Positions 8,254 to 18,922 of a stretch of 64,000 nt of DNA are shown here, one piece after another. The stretch comes from Aquisphaera giovannonii (GTDB lineage Bacteria > Planctomycetota > Planctomycetia > Isosphaerales > Isosphaeraceae): contig NZ_CP042997.1 of the NCBI RefSeq assembly GCF_008087625.1, positions 3,534,001 to 3,598,000 of the forward strand, given 5' to 3'. Numbering within the stretch: the stretch's first letter is position 1; each line of letters starts with the position of its first letter. The notes beneath the pieces were generated by a model. It was not told the DNA's origin. It made no database searches and saw only the letters and a list, made by a program, of their open reading frames with translations. A program made the position numbers and the translations under genes.

Positions 8254-9633
8254 ATGCTCGGCAGACTGGTCCTCCCCGAGATCAAGGAGCTCATCGCCGA
8301 GGGCGACGAGCGGACGCTGCGCGAGGTCGTCAACGGCTGGTATCCGGCCGACGTCGCGACGGTGGTCGGTCAGCTCGATGCCCCGGATCGGCTCCGCGTC
8401 CTGAGAATCCTCGAGCCCGGCCTCGCGGCCGACACCTTCGCCTACCTGGACCGCGACACCCAGGTGGACGTCCTGGGCTCGGTCTCCCGATCCGAGGCGG
8501 CCTGGATCCTCAACACCATGCCGCCTGACGACCGCACCGCCTTCCTCGAGGACCTGCCCCCGGAGCAGTCCGAGCGCTGGATCGGCCTGCTGGACCCGGT
8601 CGAGCGGCAGGTCGCCCGGTCCCTCCTGAATTACGAGGAGGACAGCGTCGGCCGGCTGATGACGCCGGACTACATCGCCGTCAGCAAGGAATGGACGATC
8701 GCCCAGGTGCTCGACTTCGTCCGCGCCCACGGGCGGGACAGCGAGACGCTGAACGTCATCTACGTCGTGGACGCCGGCCACCACCTCATCGACGACCTCC
8801 GGATCCGGGAGATCCTGCTCGCCCCGGTACGCTCCCGCGTCGAGGACATCTGCGACCGCAAATACGTCAGCCTGAAGGCGACCGAGGAGCGGAAACGCGC
8901 GGTGGACGTCTTCCGGAAGTACGACCGCGTCGCGCTGCCGGTCACCGACGCCCACGGCCGCCTCGTCGGCATCGTCACGCTCGACGACGTGCTGGACGTG
9001 GCCGAGGAGGAGGCGACCCGCGAGATCCAGCAGTTCGGCGGCCTCGAGGCCCTCGACGAGCCGTACATGAGCACGCCGCTGCCCCAGATGGTCCGCAAGC
9101 GGGCGACCTGGCTGGTGATCCTCTTCGTGGGCGAGATGCTCACGGCCACGGCGATGGGCTTCTTCGAGGCCGAGATCTCCAAGGCCGTCGTCCTCGCCCT
9201 GTTCGTCCCCTTGATCATCTCCAGCGGCGGCAACTCCGGCTCGCAGGCGGCCACGCTGATCATCCGGGCCCTCGCCCTGGGCGAGGTCCGCCTGCGCGAC
9301 TGGTTCCTGGTCGTCCGCCGCGAGCTCCTCTCGGGCCTCCTCCTGGGCCTGATCCTGGGGACGATCGGCTTCCTCCGGATCGCCCTCTGGAGCGCCTTCT
9401 CGACCATCTACGGCGAGCACTGGCTGCTCGTCGGCGTCACCGTCGCCTGCTCGCTGCTGGGGATCGTGCTCTGGGGGACGATCACCGGGTCCATGCTGCC
9501 GTTCCTCCTCAAGCGCCTGGGCCTGGACCCGGCCACGTCCTCCGCGCCCTTCGTCGCGACGCTCGTGGACGTCACGGGGCTGGTCATCTACTTCAGCGTG
9601 GCCATGGTCATCCTCCGCGGGACGTTGCTCTGA
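8254..9633 (+). CDS. mgtE: Magnesium transporter MgtE
   Basis: About 459 residues with the standard MgtE order. First comes an N-domain (LREVVNGWYPADVATVVGQL). Next is a pair of CBS domains (VGRLMTPDYIAV.KEWTIAQVLDFV and VTDAHGRLVGIVTLDDVLD). Then there is a five-helix membrane domain carrying the GGNSGSQAATLIIRALALGE segment that lines the Mg channel. It takes up Mg2+ across the inner membrane, and the N and CBS domains sense cytoplasmic Mg. Possible starts are the ATG at 8254 or GTG codons at 8242 and 8248. None has a strong Shine-Dalgarno sequence, and the ATG was taken. It is divergent from the glycoside-hydrolase-like gene. Confidence 0.9.
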   Translation: MLGRLVLPEIKELIAEGDERTLREVVNGWYPADVATVVGQLDAPDRLRVLRILEPGLAADTFAYLDRDTQVDVLGSVSRSEAAWILNTMPPDDRTAFLEDLPPEQSERWIGLLDPVERQVARSLLNYEEDSVGRLMTPDYIAVSKEWTIAQVLDFVRAHGRDSETLNVIYVVDAGHHLIDDLRIREILLAPVRSRVEDICDRKYVSLKATEERKRAVDVFRKYDRVALPVTDAHGRLVGIVTLDDVLDVAEEEATREIQQFGGLEALDEPYMSTPLPQMVRKRATWLVILFVGEMLTATAMGFFEAEISKAVVLALFVPLIISSGGNSGSQAATLIIRALALGEVRLRDWFLVVRRELLSGLLLGLILGTIGFLRIALWSAFSTIYGEHWLLVGVTVACSLLGIVLWGTITGSMLPFLLKRLGLDPATSSAPFVATLVDVTGLVIYFSVAMVILRGTLL

Positions 9634-9755
9634 TCGACGACGCCGCGTCGTCGGCGAACGGCGAATCCCTTTACGTTCGGACGTTTGTCGATGTAGAGTC
9701 GGACGTCGCGTCAACCGGGCCAAGTCACCGGACGTCTGCGCAGGAGGGATGGGCC

Positions 9756-11642
9756 ATGAAGCGGCGCCACGGCCGGGGTATCACGCTCGTGGAAGTGCTC
9801 GTCATGATGGGCCTCCTGGCCGTTGCGGCGCTGCTGATGGGCCCCGCCATGCAGGCGGCGAGGGCAGCGGCGAGACGCGCCTCGTGCATCTCCAACCTGC
9901 GGGCGATGGGCCTGGCGCTGCACAATTACGCAAGCGCCAACAACGTCTATCCGCCGAGCGACATCCGGGGGGAGGGCAGGGGCGTCGGGGGCGGATTCCT
10001 CCTCCGGCTCACGCCGTACATGGAACAGGCGGCGGTCTACAACCTCTACAACTTCTCGCTGGAGCCGTGGGACGCCACCAACGTGACCTCCGTTGAGGCC
10101 CGTCTGGAGGGTTTCCTCTGCCCCGACAATCCCAGGGCAGACAACGTCGCCGCCTCGGAGCTCAACGTCCCGGTGGCTGACGCGAAGGCCACGTTCGGCC
10201 CGGCGCATTATGCCGCCAACTGGGGCGGCGGCCGGGACCGCTGGGGCCGCGACTTCGCGACGGGGCAGGGCACCTACCTAGGCGTCATGATGACCCTGAT
10301 CTCGCCCGACGGCGAGGTGAAGGCCCCCGACGGCAAGGCCCGGGCTCGCTGCGTCGGCATGGCGGACATCCTCGACGGCACGGCGAACACGCTCGCCGTC
10401 GCCGAGAAGGAGGAGAGCCTGGGCTGGGCCGTCGGCGGGTTCGCCGCCAGCGAGTTCGACGTGAACACGAAGCCGAAGAACGACGAGGACACCACACTGG
10501 CTCGCCGGGTCTACACCGGCTCGCCCCATCGCGAGGGGATCCACGCGGCGTTCTGCGACGGCTCCGTCCGCCGCGTGGGCGAGGGCATCAACGGGTCGAC
10601 CTGGTATGCCATGATGACGCGGGCCCGCGGCGAGATCATCCCGGACCATGCCGCGGGCCTCTCCTCGCCCCTGGCGGCTGGCGATCAGACGGCCGAGACG
10701 CTCGAGCGGCCCCGGCTCGCCGCAAGGGCGGCCGAGGACCTGGTGAAGCGGCTCATCGCCAAGCCTGCGGGGGATCCCGGCGAGGTCGGGGCCAACACGC
10801 TGAGCGTGAGGGTCGTCGACCTCCAGACCGGCGAGGCCGCGAGGATCATCGCCCCGCTCTCGAAGGAGCGAAACGCCTGCCGGTTCCCGGCCTGGTCGGC
10901 GGACGGGCGGCACATCGACTTCTGCGCGTCGGGGAAGGACCGCATGGCGGATGTGCATGTCTTCGACCTTTCTCTGAGGGGCGGCGAGGTCCGGCTCCTG
11001 GACCTGGGACCCGGGCTGATGCCGTCCCGGTCGCCATCCGGGGGTCGCATCCTCTTCCAGATCGCGCCGGGGTCCCGCGAATCACCCGGCATCTGGATGA
11101 TGCGGCCCGACGGCGGGGGACGGCGGAGGCTCGGCGGGGAGGGCAGGCCGCGATGGTCGCCGGACGGCCACCAGTTCCTGATCTTCCCGGACGAGGGCGG
11201 CACCTTCACGCTGATCGACGACCGGCCCGATCGCTGGAGCGGTGAGGTCCGCGTGGAGGGCCGGTCCGTCACCTCCGTGCCGAGCTGGGCCGAGCCGGAG
11301 ACGATCGTGGCCCCGCTCGGCGACGGGGCCGCGGGATCCGGCGCGGACAGCATCGCCCTCATCGAAGTCTCCTCCGCGGGCAAGGCGGCCGTCCGGACCA
11401 TCCTCTGGAAGAAGGGGGACGGAATGGACGCGACCCCGTGGTCGCCCGTCTATCACCCGGGTACCGGGAGGTGCGTCTTCGTGGGGGCGGGCGCGGGCGG
11501 CGGGTCGGGGCTCTACCTCCTGGATCGCGCCAGCCCCAAGCCCAGCCGGCTCGAGAAGGCCGGGCAGGTCCCCATCGGCATGACGCCCTCGCTCTCGCCC
11601 GACGGGCGATTCGTCATCTTCGCCAACATGGACCAGCCCTGA
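9756..11642 (+). CDS. DUF1559 prepilin-like protein fused to a TolB/PD40-like propeller
   Basis: A 628-residue protein whose start has CAGGAGGG seven bases upstream. The N-terminus is a type IV prepilin signal (RGITLVEVLVMMGLLAVAALLM). It is followed by the planctomycete DUF1559 (SBP_bac_10-like) domain, with RRASCISNLRAMGLALHNYAS and, near residue 280, the HAAFCDGSVRRVGEGI closing motif. From about residue 345 onward the protein has repeats of the PD40/WD40-like TolB type (FPAWSADGRHIDF, PRWSPDGHQFLIF, PSLSPDGRFVIFAN). DUF1559 proteins normally end after the first domain, so this fusion is unusual. It is probably processed by a prepilin peptidase and displayed in the periplasm or on pseudopili. 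The role is not known. Confidence 0.85.
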   Translation: MKRRHGRGITLVEVLVMMGLLAVAALLMGPAMQAARAAARRASCISNLRAMGLALHNYASANNVYPPSDIRGEGRGVGGGFLLRLTPYMEQAAVYNLYNFSLEPWDATNVTSVEARLEGFLCPDNPRADNVAASELNVPVADAKATFGPAHYAANWGGGRDRWGRDFATGQGTYLGVMMTLISPDGEVKAPDGKARARCVGMADILDGTANTLAVAEKEESLGWAVGGFAASEFDVNTKPKNDEDTTLARRVYTGSPHREGIHAAFCDGSVRRVGEGINGSTWYAMMTRARGEIIPDHAAGLSSPLAAGDQTAETLERPRLAARAAEDLVKRLIAKPAGDPGEVGANTLSVRVVDLQTGEAARIIAPLSKERNACRFPAWSADGRHIDFCASGKDRMADVHVFDLSLRGGEVRLLDLGPGLMPSRSPSGGRILFQIAPGSRESPGIWMMRPDGGGRRRLGGEGRPRWSPDGHQFLIFPDEGGTFTLIDDRPDRWSGEVRVEGRSVTSVPSWAEPETIVAPLGDGAAGSGADSIALIEVSSAGKAAVRTILWKKGDGMDATPWSPVYHPGTGRCVFVGAGAGGGSGLYLLDRASPKPSRLEKAGQVPIGMTPSLSPDGRFVIFANMDQP

Positions 11643-11653
11643 TCGGCCCGCGG

Positions 11654-11685
11654 CTCGCGACCGCCAGGCCGGGGACCGTCGCGAG
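11654..11685 (+). terminator. Hairpin after the DUF1559-propeller gene
   Basis: CTCGCGAC (11654-11661) and GTCGCGAG (11678-11685) form a perfect 8-bp stem starting 11 nt after the stop codon. No U-tract follows, so terminator function is plausible but unproven. Confidence 0.35.
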
Positions 11686-11713
11686 GGTACCGCACTCCCA
11701 CCGCGGCATCTTT

Positions 11714-11729
11714 TGCTGCAATTGCAGCA
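11714..11729. promoter_or_regulatory. Perfect 16-bp palindrome upstream of pckG
   Basis: TGCTGCAATTGCAGCA reads the same on both strands and stands out by its AT core from the GC-rich surroundings. It lies in the 363-nt stretch 11643-12005, which holds no convincing gene, about 280 nt before the pckG start. A dimeric repressor or activator site is the natural reading, but no matching regulator was identified. Confidence 0.4.
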
Positions 11730-12005
11730 GGAAATGCTGGAGTCGCGAGGCGGGGGGCGTTACGATCAGGTATTCCATCGCGGCCCGCCGCGGGGGACCG
11801 ATGAGCGACTCGTCCGCCGTGGCCGCCCCGGGGCCGGCGAATCCTGCTCGGGTCCGCCCCCGCGGGCGGACCCGGCGAAAGGTCTGACGACGGGGAGCCG
11901 TCGGTCCATGGAGACGGGCACCGCGGGGCCGACGCCGGCCCAACCAGATGGACGCCCGCCACACGAACCTCGGCTCGGATCGAGGGATGGCGAGGGAGGT
12001 AGCCG

Positions 12006-13880
<1,875 letters not shown>

Positions 13881-13883
13881 ATA

Positions 13884-13923
13884 CCCCACGCGACTCGACT
13901 GGAGCATTCCGGGTCGCGCGGGG
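13884..13923 (+). terminator. Long hairpin right after pckG
   Basis: CCCCACGCGACTCG (13884-13897) pairs with CGGGTCGCGCGGGG (13910-13923) over 14 positions with one mismatch and one G-T pair, around a 12-nt loop. It begins 3 nt after the pckG stop codon. The position and stem length fit a rho-independent-like terminator without a U-run. The remaining 238 nt up to the next gene hold nothing I can identify. Confidence 0.5.
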
Positions 13924-14161
13924 CCTACGCCTCCAACGGTGCAGGGGGCCGGTTGCATCCTCGTCCAGAGCCGCCGACCCCGCGGCGAGGGCGATTGCGT
14001 CCCTTCGATCCCGCCGGGCCGGGCATCCGTCCCGCGGCGACGAGGATGGGCCCCTCATGCTCGTGGCCAGGCCGACCGGAAAGAGGCCGCGCTAATAACT
14101 TCGGAGTTGGACAGGCGAGCCGGGAGCCAGTAGCATATCTGGCGTCCACGTCGGAAGGACC

Positions 14162-15769
14162 ATGCGCGATTCTCGCCCGTGCGACCGGAGCGCCGTCATG
14201 CAGAACCATGGCCTCCTGCCCCTCGCCCTGCTGCTCTCCTGCATCGCCCCCGAGGTCCGCTCCGGCCCGAGTGCGGACGGCGGCACGTCCGGCCAGCGGG
14301 CGGCGATGTACCTCGCCGGTCGCATCGATGCGCGCCTTGCGGCCCGATGGGCGTCGGCGAAAGTCCGCCCCGTCGCGGCGGCCGACGACGGGGAGTTCCT
14401 CCGCCGCGCCTGCCTGGACCTTATCGGCAAAATCCCGACCGCCGGCGAGGCCCGCGACTTCCTCAACGACCCGGACCCCAACAAACGTGCGACGCTGATC
14501 GACCGCCTGCTCGACAGTCCGGCGTATGCGGCCCGCGCCGCGTTCCTGTGGCGGCAGCTCCTCCTCCCCGAGACCGACGACCAGTTCGGAGCCTCCCCCG
14601 CGGGCCTGGAGGCCTGGCTGCGGAAGAAGGTCGATGAGGAAGCGGGGTACGACCAGATCGTCCGCGAGATCCTCTCGGCCAGGCTCGCGGCGAGCTCGAA
14701 CGACATGGCCGCCGTCGCCACGGTCGAGCCGTCGCCGACGGCCTTCTATGCGGCACGGGGCGGCAAGCCCGAGGTCGTCGCGGGCGACGCGGCGCGAGCC
14801 TTCCTCGGCATCCGCGTCCAGTGCGCGCAGTGCCACGACCACCCGTTCGCGAAGTGGAAGCGGGAGGAATTCTGGAGCTTCGCCGCTTTCTTCGCGGGCG
14901 TCCCCCAGCAGTCGAACGACGCGACCACGGTTCGCATGAACAAGGAGGACGCCCAGCGCCGCGAGCTGACCATCCCCGGCACGTCGAAGGTCGTCAAGGC
15001 GGTCCACCTCGACCATTCCGCGCCGGCCTGGCGTCCCCGCGCCGGCACGCGCGAGGTCCTGGCCGAATGGGTGTGCTCGCCCGACAACCCCTACTTCGCC
15101 CGGGCGGCCGTCAACCGCGTCTGGGCCCGGTTCTTCGGCGAGGGCCTGATCGATCCCGTGGACGACCTGGAGGCCGAGGCGGACCCGGCGCTCGTCGCGC
15201 TCCTGGACGAGGTCGCCCGCGACTTCCGCGACCATGGATACAACCTGAAATACCTGATCCGCGCCCTGATGGCGACCCGGGCGTACAACCTCTCGAGCGC
15301 CTCCGGGACCGGCACCACGACGGCCACGCCGCTCTTCTCCCGGATGCCCGTGCGCGGGATGTCGCCGGACCAGTTCGTGGACAGTCTGGCGCAGGCCACG
15401 GGATGCGAGCTGGGCGAGAACCGGGCCCGCCTGCTCGAGCTCTTCACCGAGCGCGACGTGCCGCCCACCGAGTCGCAGACGTCGATCCTCCAGGCCCTCA
15501 CCCTCATGAACGGCGCCTTCCTGAGCGCCGCCACGAAGCCGGAGACCGGGGAGACCATCGGGGCCATCGCCGAGGCGCCCTACCTGGACACCGCCGGCCG
15601 GGTCGAGATGGTCTTCCTGGCGGCCCTTTCACGTCAGCCGAGGTCGGAAGAGCGTTCGCTCGCGATCCGGTACATCGACGGCCGCGCCACCGAGGCGGAC
15701 CGTGCGAAGGCCCTGTCGGACGTCTTCTGGGCCCTGCTCAACGGGCCCGAGTTCCGCACCAATCACTGA
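14162..15769 (+). CDS. DUF1549/DUF1553 (planctomycete cytochrome-associated) exported protein
   Basis: A 535-residue protein with an N-terminal export signal ending in a possible lipobox (LLLSC near residue 27). The DUF1549 part has DDGEFLRRACLDLIGKIPTAGEARDFL, and the DUF1553 part has the blocks FARAAVNRVWARFFGEGLIDP and HGYNLKYLIRALMATRAYNLSS. A c-type heme-like motif, CAQCH, lies at residues 221-225, within VQCAQCHDHPFAKW. The families are very expanded in Planctomycetota and are usually paired with a DUF1501 protein, as here 58 nt downstream. The biochemical role is not established. GGAAGG precedes the ATG at 14162; the ATG at 14198 is an alternative. Confidence 0.85.
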   Translation: MRDSRPCDRSAVMQNHGLLPLALLLSCIAPEVRSGPSADGGTSGQRAAMYLAGRIDARLAARWASAKVRPVAAADDGEFLRRACLDLIGKIPTAGEARDFLNDPDPNKRATLIDRLLDSPAYAARAAFLWRQLLLPETDDQFGASPAGLEAWLRKKVDEEAGYDQIVREILSARLAASSNDMAAVATVEPSPTAFYAARGGKPEVVAGDAARAFLGIRVQCAQCHDHPFAKWKREEFWSFAAFFAGVPQQSNDATTVRMNKEDAQRRELTIPGTSKVVKAVHLDHSAPAWRPRAGTREVLAEWVCSPDNPYFARAAVNRVWARFFGEGLIDPVDDLEAEADPALVALLDEVARDFRDHGYNLKYLIRALMATRAYNLSSASGTGTTTATPLFSRMPVRGMSPDQFVDSLAQATGCELGENRARLLELFTERDVPPTESQTSILQALTLMNGAFLSAATKPETGETIGAIAEAPYLDTAGRVEMVFLAALSRQPRSEERSLAIRYIDGRATEADRAKALSDVFWALLNGPEFRTNH

Positions 15770-15827
15770 GGAGGCGAGGGATCGTCCTTCGCCGCCGCAC
15801 GTGTTGAGGGGATCGGGGAGACCGCCC

Positions 15828-17177
15828 ATGGACTATTCCTCCTCGCCGGCGGGGCGCGTCACCCGCCGGCAGATGCTCCGGCTCGCCTCGTGGGGGGCCC
15901 TGGCGGGCTCGGCCTCCGGCTGGATCGAGAACCTCGCGGCGAAGGCCGCGACGGATCCCCGACGCCGCAAGGCCTGCATCCTGCTCTGGATGTCGGGCGG
16001 GCCCAGCCAGATCGACACGTTCGACCCCAAGCCGGGCCACGAGAACGGCGGCCCGTTCAAGCCCATCTCGACGAGCGTCCCGGGAATGCAGATCGGCGAG
16101 CACCTGCCCAGGCTCGCCCGCGAGGCAAATGAGCTGGCGATCATCCGGGGGATGAGCACGAAGGAGGGGGACCACAGCCGGGCCACCTACGTACTCCGCA
16201 CCGGATACTTGCCGCAAGGCTCCGTCCGCTACCCCGCGCTCGGGTCGCTCATCTCCAAGGAGCTCGAGGACGACTCGGCGGAGCTGCCGGGGTTCGTCAG
16301 CGTGGCCCCGTACCGGGCGATCAGCCCCGGCGCGTTCGGGTCGGGATTCCTCGGCCCGCGGTACGCGCCGCTCGTCGTCGGCGAGCGATCGTACGGGGCC
16401 GGCAAGGCGGGCAGCCGCGCCTTTCATGTGGACGACCTCGAGCTGCCGCCGGACGTCCCCCGCGATCGCGCCGACGACAGGCTCAAGCTCCTCCAGTCGT
16501 TCGCCAGGGACTTCCGGGAGACGCGTCCGGGGGTCTCGCCCGAGAGCCACAACGACGCCTACACCCGGGCGGTGCGGATGATGCGGTCGCCGGCCGCGAA
16601 GGCCTTCGAGCTGGATGAGGAGCCCGCCGCCCTGCGCGACGCCTACGGCCGCAATCCCTTCGGCCAGGGGTGCCTGCTCGCCCGTCGCCTCGTCGAGCGG
16701 GGCGTCCCGTTCGTCGAGGTCACGCTCTCCAGCGTGGACGGGCGGAACTCCCTGGGGTGGGACACGCACGCCCAGAACTTCGACGCCGTCAAGGGCCTCT
16801 GCGGCGTGCTCGACGCCGGCTGGTCGACATTGATTTCGGACCTCCGCTCGCGTGGGCGGCTCGACGACACGCTGATCGTCTGGATGGGCGAGTTCGGCCG
16901 CACCCCCAAGATTAACGAGAGCGCGGGACGGGATCACTTCCCGAACGCCTGGTCCACGGTGCTTTCCGGCGGCAAGATCCACGGAGGCCGGGTGATCGGC
17001 GACACCGGGGCCGACGGCATGGAGGTCCGCGACCGGCCCGTCGCGGTGCCGGACCTGCTTGCCACGATCGTGAAGGCCCTCGGCCTGGACCCGATGACGC
17101 AGAACACGGCGGAGGACGGGCGGCCGATCCGGCTCGTGGATCCCAAGGCGAAGCCGATCGCGGAGCTCCTGGGATGA
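15828..17177 (+). CDS. DUF1501 (sulfatase-like fold) Tat-exported protein
   Basis: A 449-residue protein beginning with a twin-arginine type signal (RVTRRQMLRLASWGALAGSA). Next come the DUF1501 landmarks: CILLWMSGGPSQIDTFDPKP, LPRLAREANELAIIRGM, GQGCLLARRLVERGVPFVEV, WDTHAQNF, and DDTLIVWMGEFGRTPKIN followed by GRDHFPNAWS. DUF1501 proteins are related to alkaline phosphatase/sulfatase folds, but their substrates are unknown. The start has GGGGAG upstream. The stop overlaps the next start (ATGA type), so translation of the EF-hand gene is probably coupled to this one. Together with the preceding DUF1549/DUF1553 gene it forms the standard planctomycete pair. Confidence 0.88.
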   Translation: MDYSSSPAGRVTRRQMLRLASWGALAGSASGWIENLAAKAATDPRRRKACILLWMSGGPSQIDTFDPKPGHENGGPFKPISTSVPGMQIGEHLPRLAREANELAIIRGMSTKEGDHSRATYVLRTGYLPQGSVRYPALGSLISKELEDDSAELPGFVSVAPYRAISPGAFGSGFLGPRYAPLVVGERSYGAGKAGSRAFHVDDLELPPDVPRDRADDRLKLLQSFARDFRETRPGVSPESHNDAYTRAVRMMRSPAAKAFELDEEPAALRDAYGRNPFGQGCLLARRLVERGVPFVEVTLSSVDGRNSLGWDTHAQNFDAVKGLCGVLDAGWSTLISDLRSRGRLDDTLIVWMGEFGRTPKINESAGRDHFPNAWSTVLSGGKIHGGRVIGDTGADGMEVRDRPVAVPDLLATIVKALGLDPMTQNTAEDGRPIRLVDPKAKPIAELLG

Positions 17178-18922
17178 TGGCCTCCGCGGGACTGCTGGCG
17201 ATGGCCCTCGCTCTCCTCGCGGAGGACGAGCCTCCCGCGACGATCCCTCCGGCCTCCGCGTTCGCCGCGCTCGGGGACGACGCGGTGCAGGACGTCGTGA
17301 TCCTCGGGGAGACGCGGGCGATCCTCCTCCGGGTCCGCGTGATGGACGGAGATCGGCCCTTCCGCGCGGCCTGGGCCGAGGGGATCCGCGCCTACCACGC
17401 CCGCCTCGACGGCAACGGCGACGGCCGGCTCACCACGCAGGAGGCCGCGAAGAACGGCCTGGCCGCACTCCTGACTCCGGCCGTCCCGAACGCCGGCACG
17501 CCGGCCCGCGGCCAGCCGGAGGCGGACGTCAATCCGAAGGACGGCGTCATCTCGGTCGAGGAGCTGACGGAGGTCCTCCGCGGCCCGTTCGGGCCGTTCC
17601 GCCTCCAGGTCGACCCGGCCTCGGAGCGGCGGACCGACGCCCTGTTCGACCAGCTCGACCGCGACAAGGACGGCGAGCTCACCCGGCCCGAGATGGAGGC
17701 CATCGTCGGCTCGCTCCGCCGGCTCGACCGCGACGCCGATGAGATGATCGACGCGGGCGAGGTCAACCTGATGACCGCCTCCGTCGATGCGATGGCCATG
17801 ATCCGGCCCCGCCCCACGCGCGATCTGTCCACGCCGACGGTGCTGGAGCTGAGCCCCGGCGAGTCGCCCGTGCGGCTGGCGCGGTTACTCGTGAAGAAGT
17901 ACGACACGGGCTCGAGCCGGGGGCCCGGCCGGCGCGACTCCCGGCTGTCCCCCGAGGAGTTCGCCATCCCGGCCGAGGCGTTCGCCGCGTCGGACCGCAA
18001 CCGCGACGGCACGCTGAGCGCCGAGGAGCTCCGCACCTACCTGGCGGACGCGCCGCGCGACGCGATGCTCGACGTGGCCCTCTCCGCCGACGCCTCCGGC
18101 CGGGCCGCGGCGGCGGTCCGAGGCGCCGACGGCGGGTCGCCGGCCGGCATGACCGTCCGGCCGCTCGTACCGGGCGCGGTGGAGGTCGAGGCGGGCCCCG
18201 TCCGGCTCGACGTCCACGTGGACGACGGGGCGAGGGCCGCGGAGTCCGCCCGCAAGGGCCTGCGGGCCCGGTTCGATGCGGCCGATGCCAACCAGGACGG
18301 GTACCTCGAGAAGGACGAACTCAACCAGGACAATGCCCCCATCTCGCCCCTGGCCGGCCTGTTCGAGGCCCTCGACCATGACGGCGACGGCAAGGTGTAC
18401 CCCCGCGAGCTGGACGAGTTCGTGGCGAGGGAGGCGGTCGCGGCCCGGGGGCACCTGACGATGACGGCCTCCGACGAGGGCCGGGCGCTCTTCGGGATGC
18501 TCGACACGGACCGCGACCGCCGCCTCGGCGCGCGGGAGGTCCTGGAGACGTTCGCCCGGGTCTCGGCCTGCGACCGCAATCAGGATGGGCGCGTCAACCC
18601 CGACGAGATCCCGCAGCACGTCCGGCTCGTCCTCGACCGCGGCGACCTGTCGGTCCTCCTGGCGACGCCGGCGAACGCGAATGTCGTCGTCGTGTCCGCG
18701 GGCATGGTCGTCGCCCCCTCCCGGCCGAGGCCGGCCGCCGGGCCGATCTGGTTCCGCAAGATGGACCGGAACCACGACGGCGACGTCTCCCCGCGCGAGT
18801 TCCTGGGGACCCGCGACCAGTTCGATCGCCTCGACCGCGACCACGACGGGCTGCTCTCGCCGGCCGAGGCGCAGGAGGCGTCCCCCGGCCGGCCGGACCC
18901 GGTCAAGGCACCTGGCGGTTGA
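17174..18922 (+). CDS. Exported multi-EF-hand protein
   Basis: A 582-residue protein with a hydrophobic N-terminal segment (LLAMALALLA) and at least seven EF-hand-like calcium loops. Examples are DGNGDGRLTTQE, DRDKDGELTRPE, DRNRDGTLSAEE, DANQDGYLEKDE, DHDGDGKVYPRE, DRNQDGRVNPDE, DRNHDGDVSPRE and DRDHDGLLSPAE. Several keep all acidic ligands at positions 1, 3, 5 and 12, so calcium binding is likely. It is probably periplasmic. The start ATG overlaps the stop of the DUF1501 gene. The C-terminal 20 nt overlap the 3' end of the convergent STN/HEAT gene. No enzymatic domain is seen. Confidence 0.82.
   Translation: MMASAGLLAMALALLAEDEPPATIPPASAFAALGDDAVQDVVILGETRAILLRVRVMDGDRPFRAAWAEGIRAYHARLDGNGDGRLTTQEAAKNGLAALLTPAVPNAGTPARGQPEADVNPKDGVISVEELTEVLRGPFGPFRLQVDPASERRTDALFDQLDRDKDGELTRPEMEAIVGSLRRLDRDADEMIDAGEVNLMTASVDAMAMIRPRPTRDLSTPTVLELSPGESPVRLARLLVKKYDTGSSRGPGRRDSRLSPEEFAIPAEAFAASDRNRDGTLSAEELRTYLADAPRDAMLDVALSADASGRAAAAVRGADGGSPAGMTVRPLVPGAVEVEAGPVRLDVHVDDGARAAESARKGLRARFDAADANQDGYLEKDELNQDNAPISPLAGLFEALDHDGDGKVYPRELDEFVAREAVAARGHLTMTASDEGRALFGMLDTDRDRRLGAREVLETFARVSACDRNQDGRVNPDEIPQHVRLVLDRGDLSVLLATPANANVVVVSAGMVVAPSRPRPAAGPIWFRKMDRNHDGDVSPREFLGTRDQFDRLDRDHDGLLSPAEAQEASPGRPDPVKAPGG

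Noticed and set aside
5542-9723. 1393-codon open frame on the minus strand
   Set aside because: It runs antisense to mgtE and shadows the glycoside-hydrolase-like gene in another frame. The translation is Arg/Gly/Asp-rich low complexity, typical of off-frames in GC-rich DNA.
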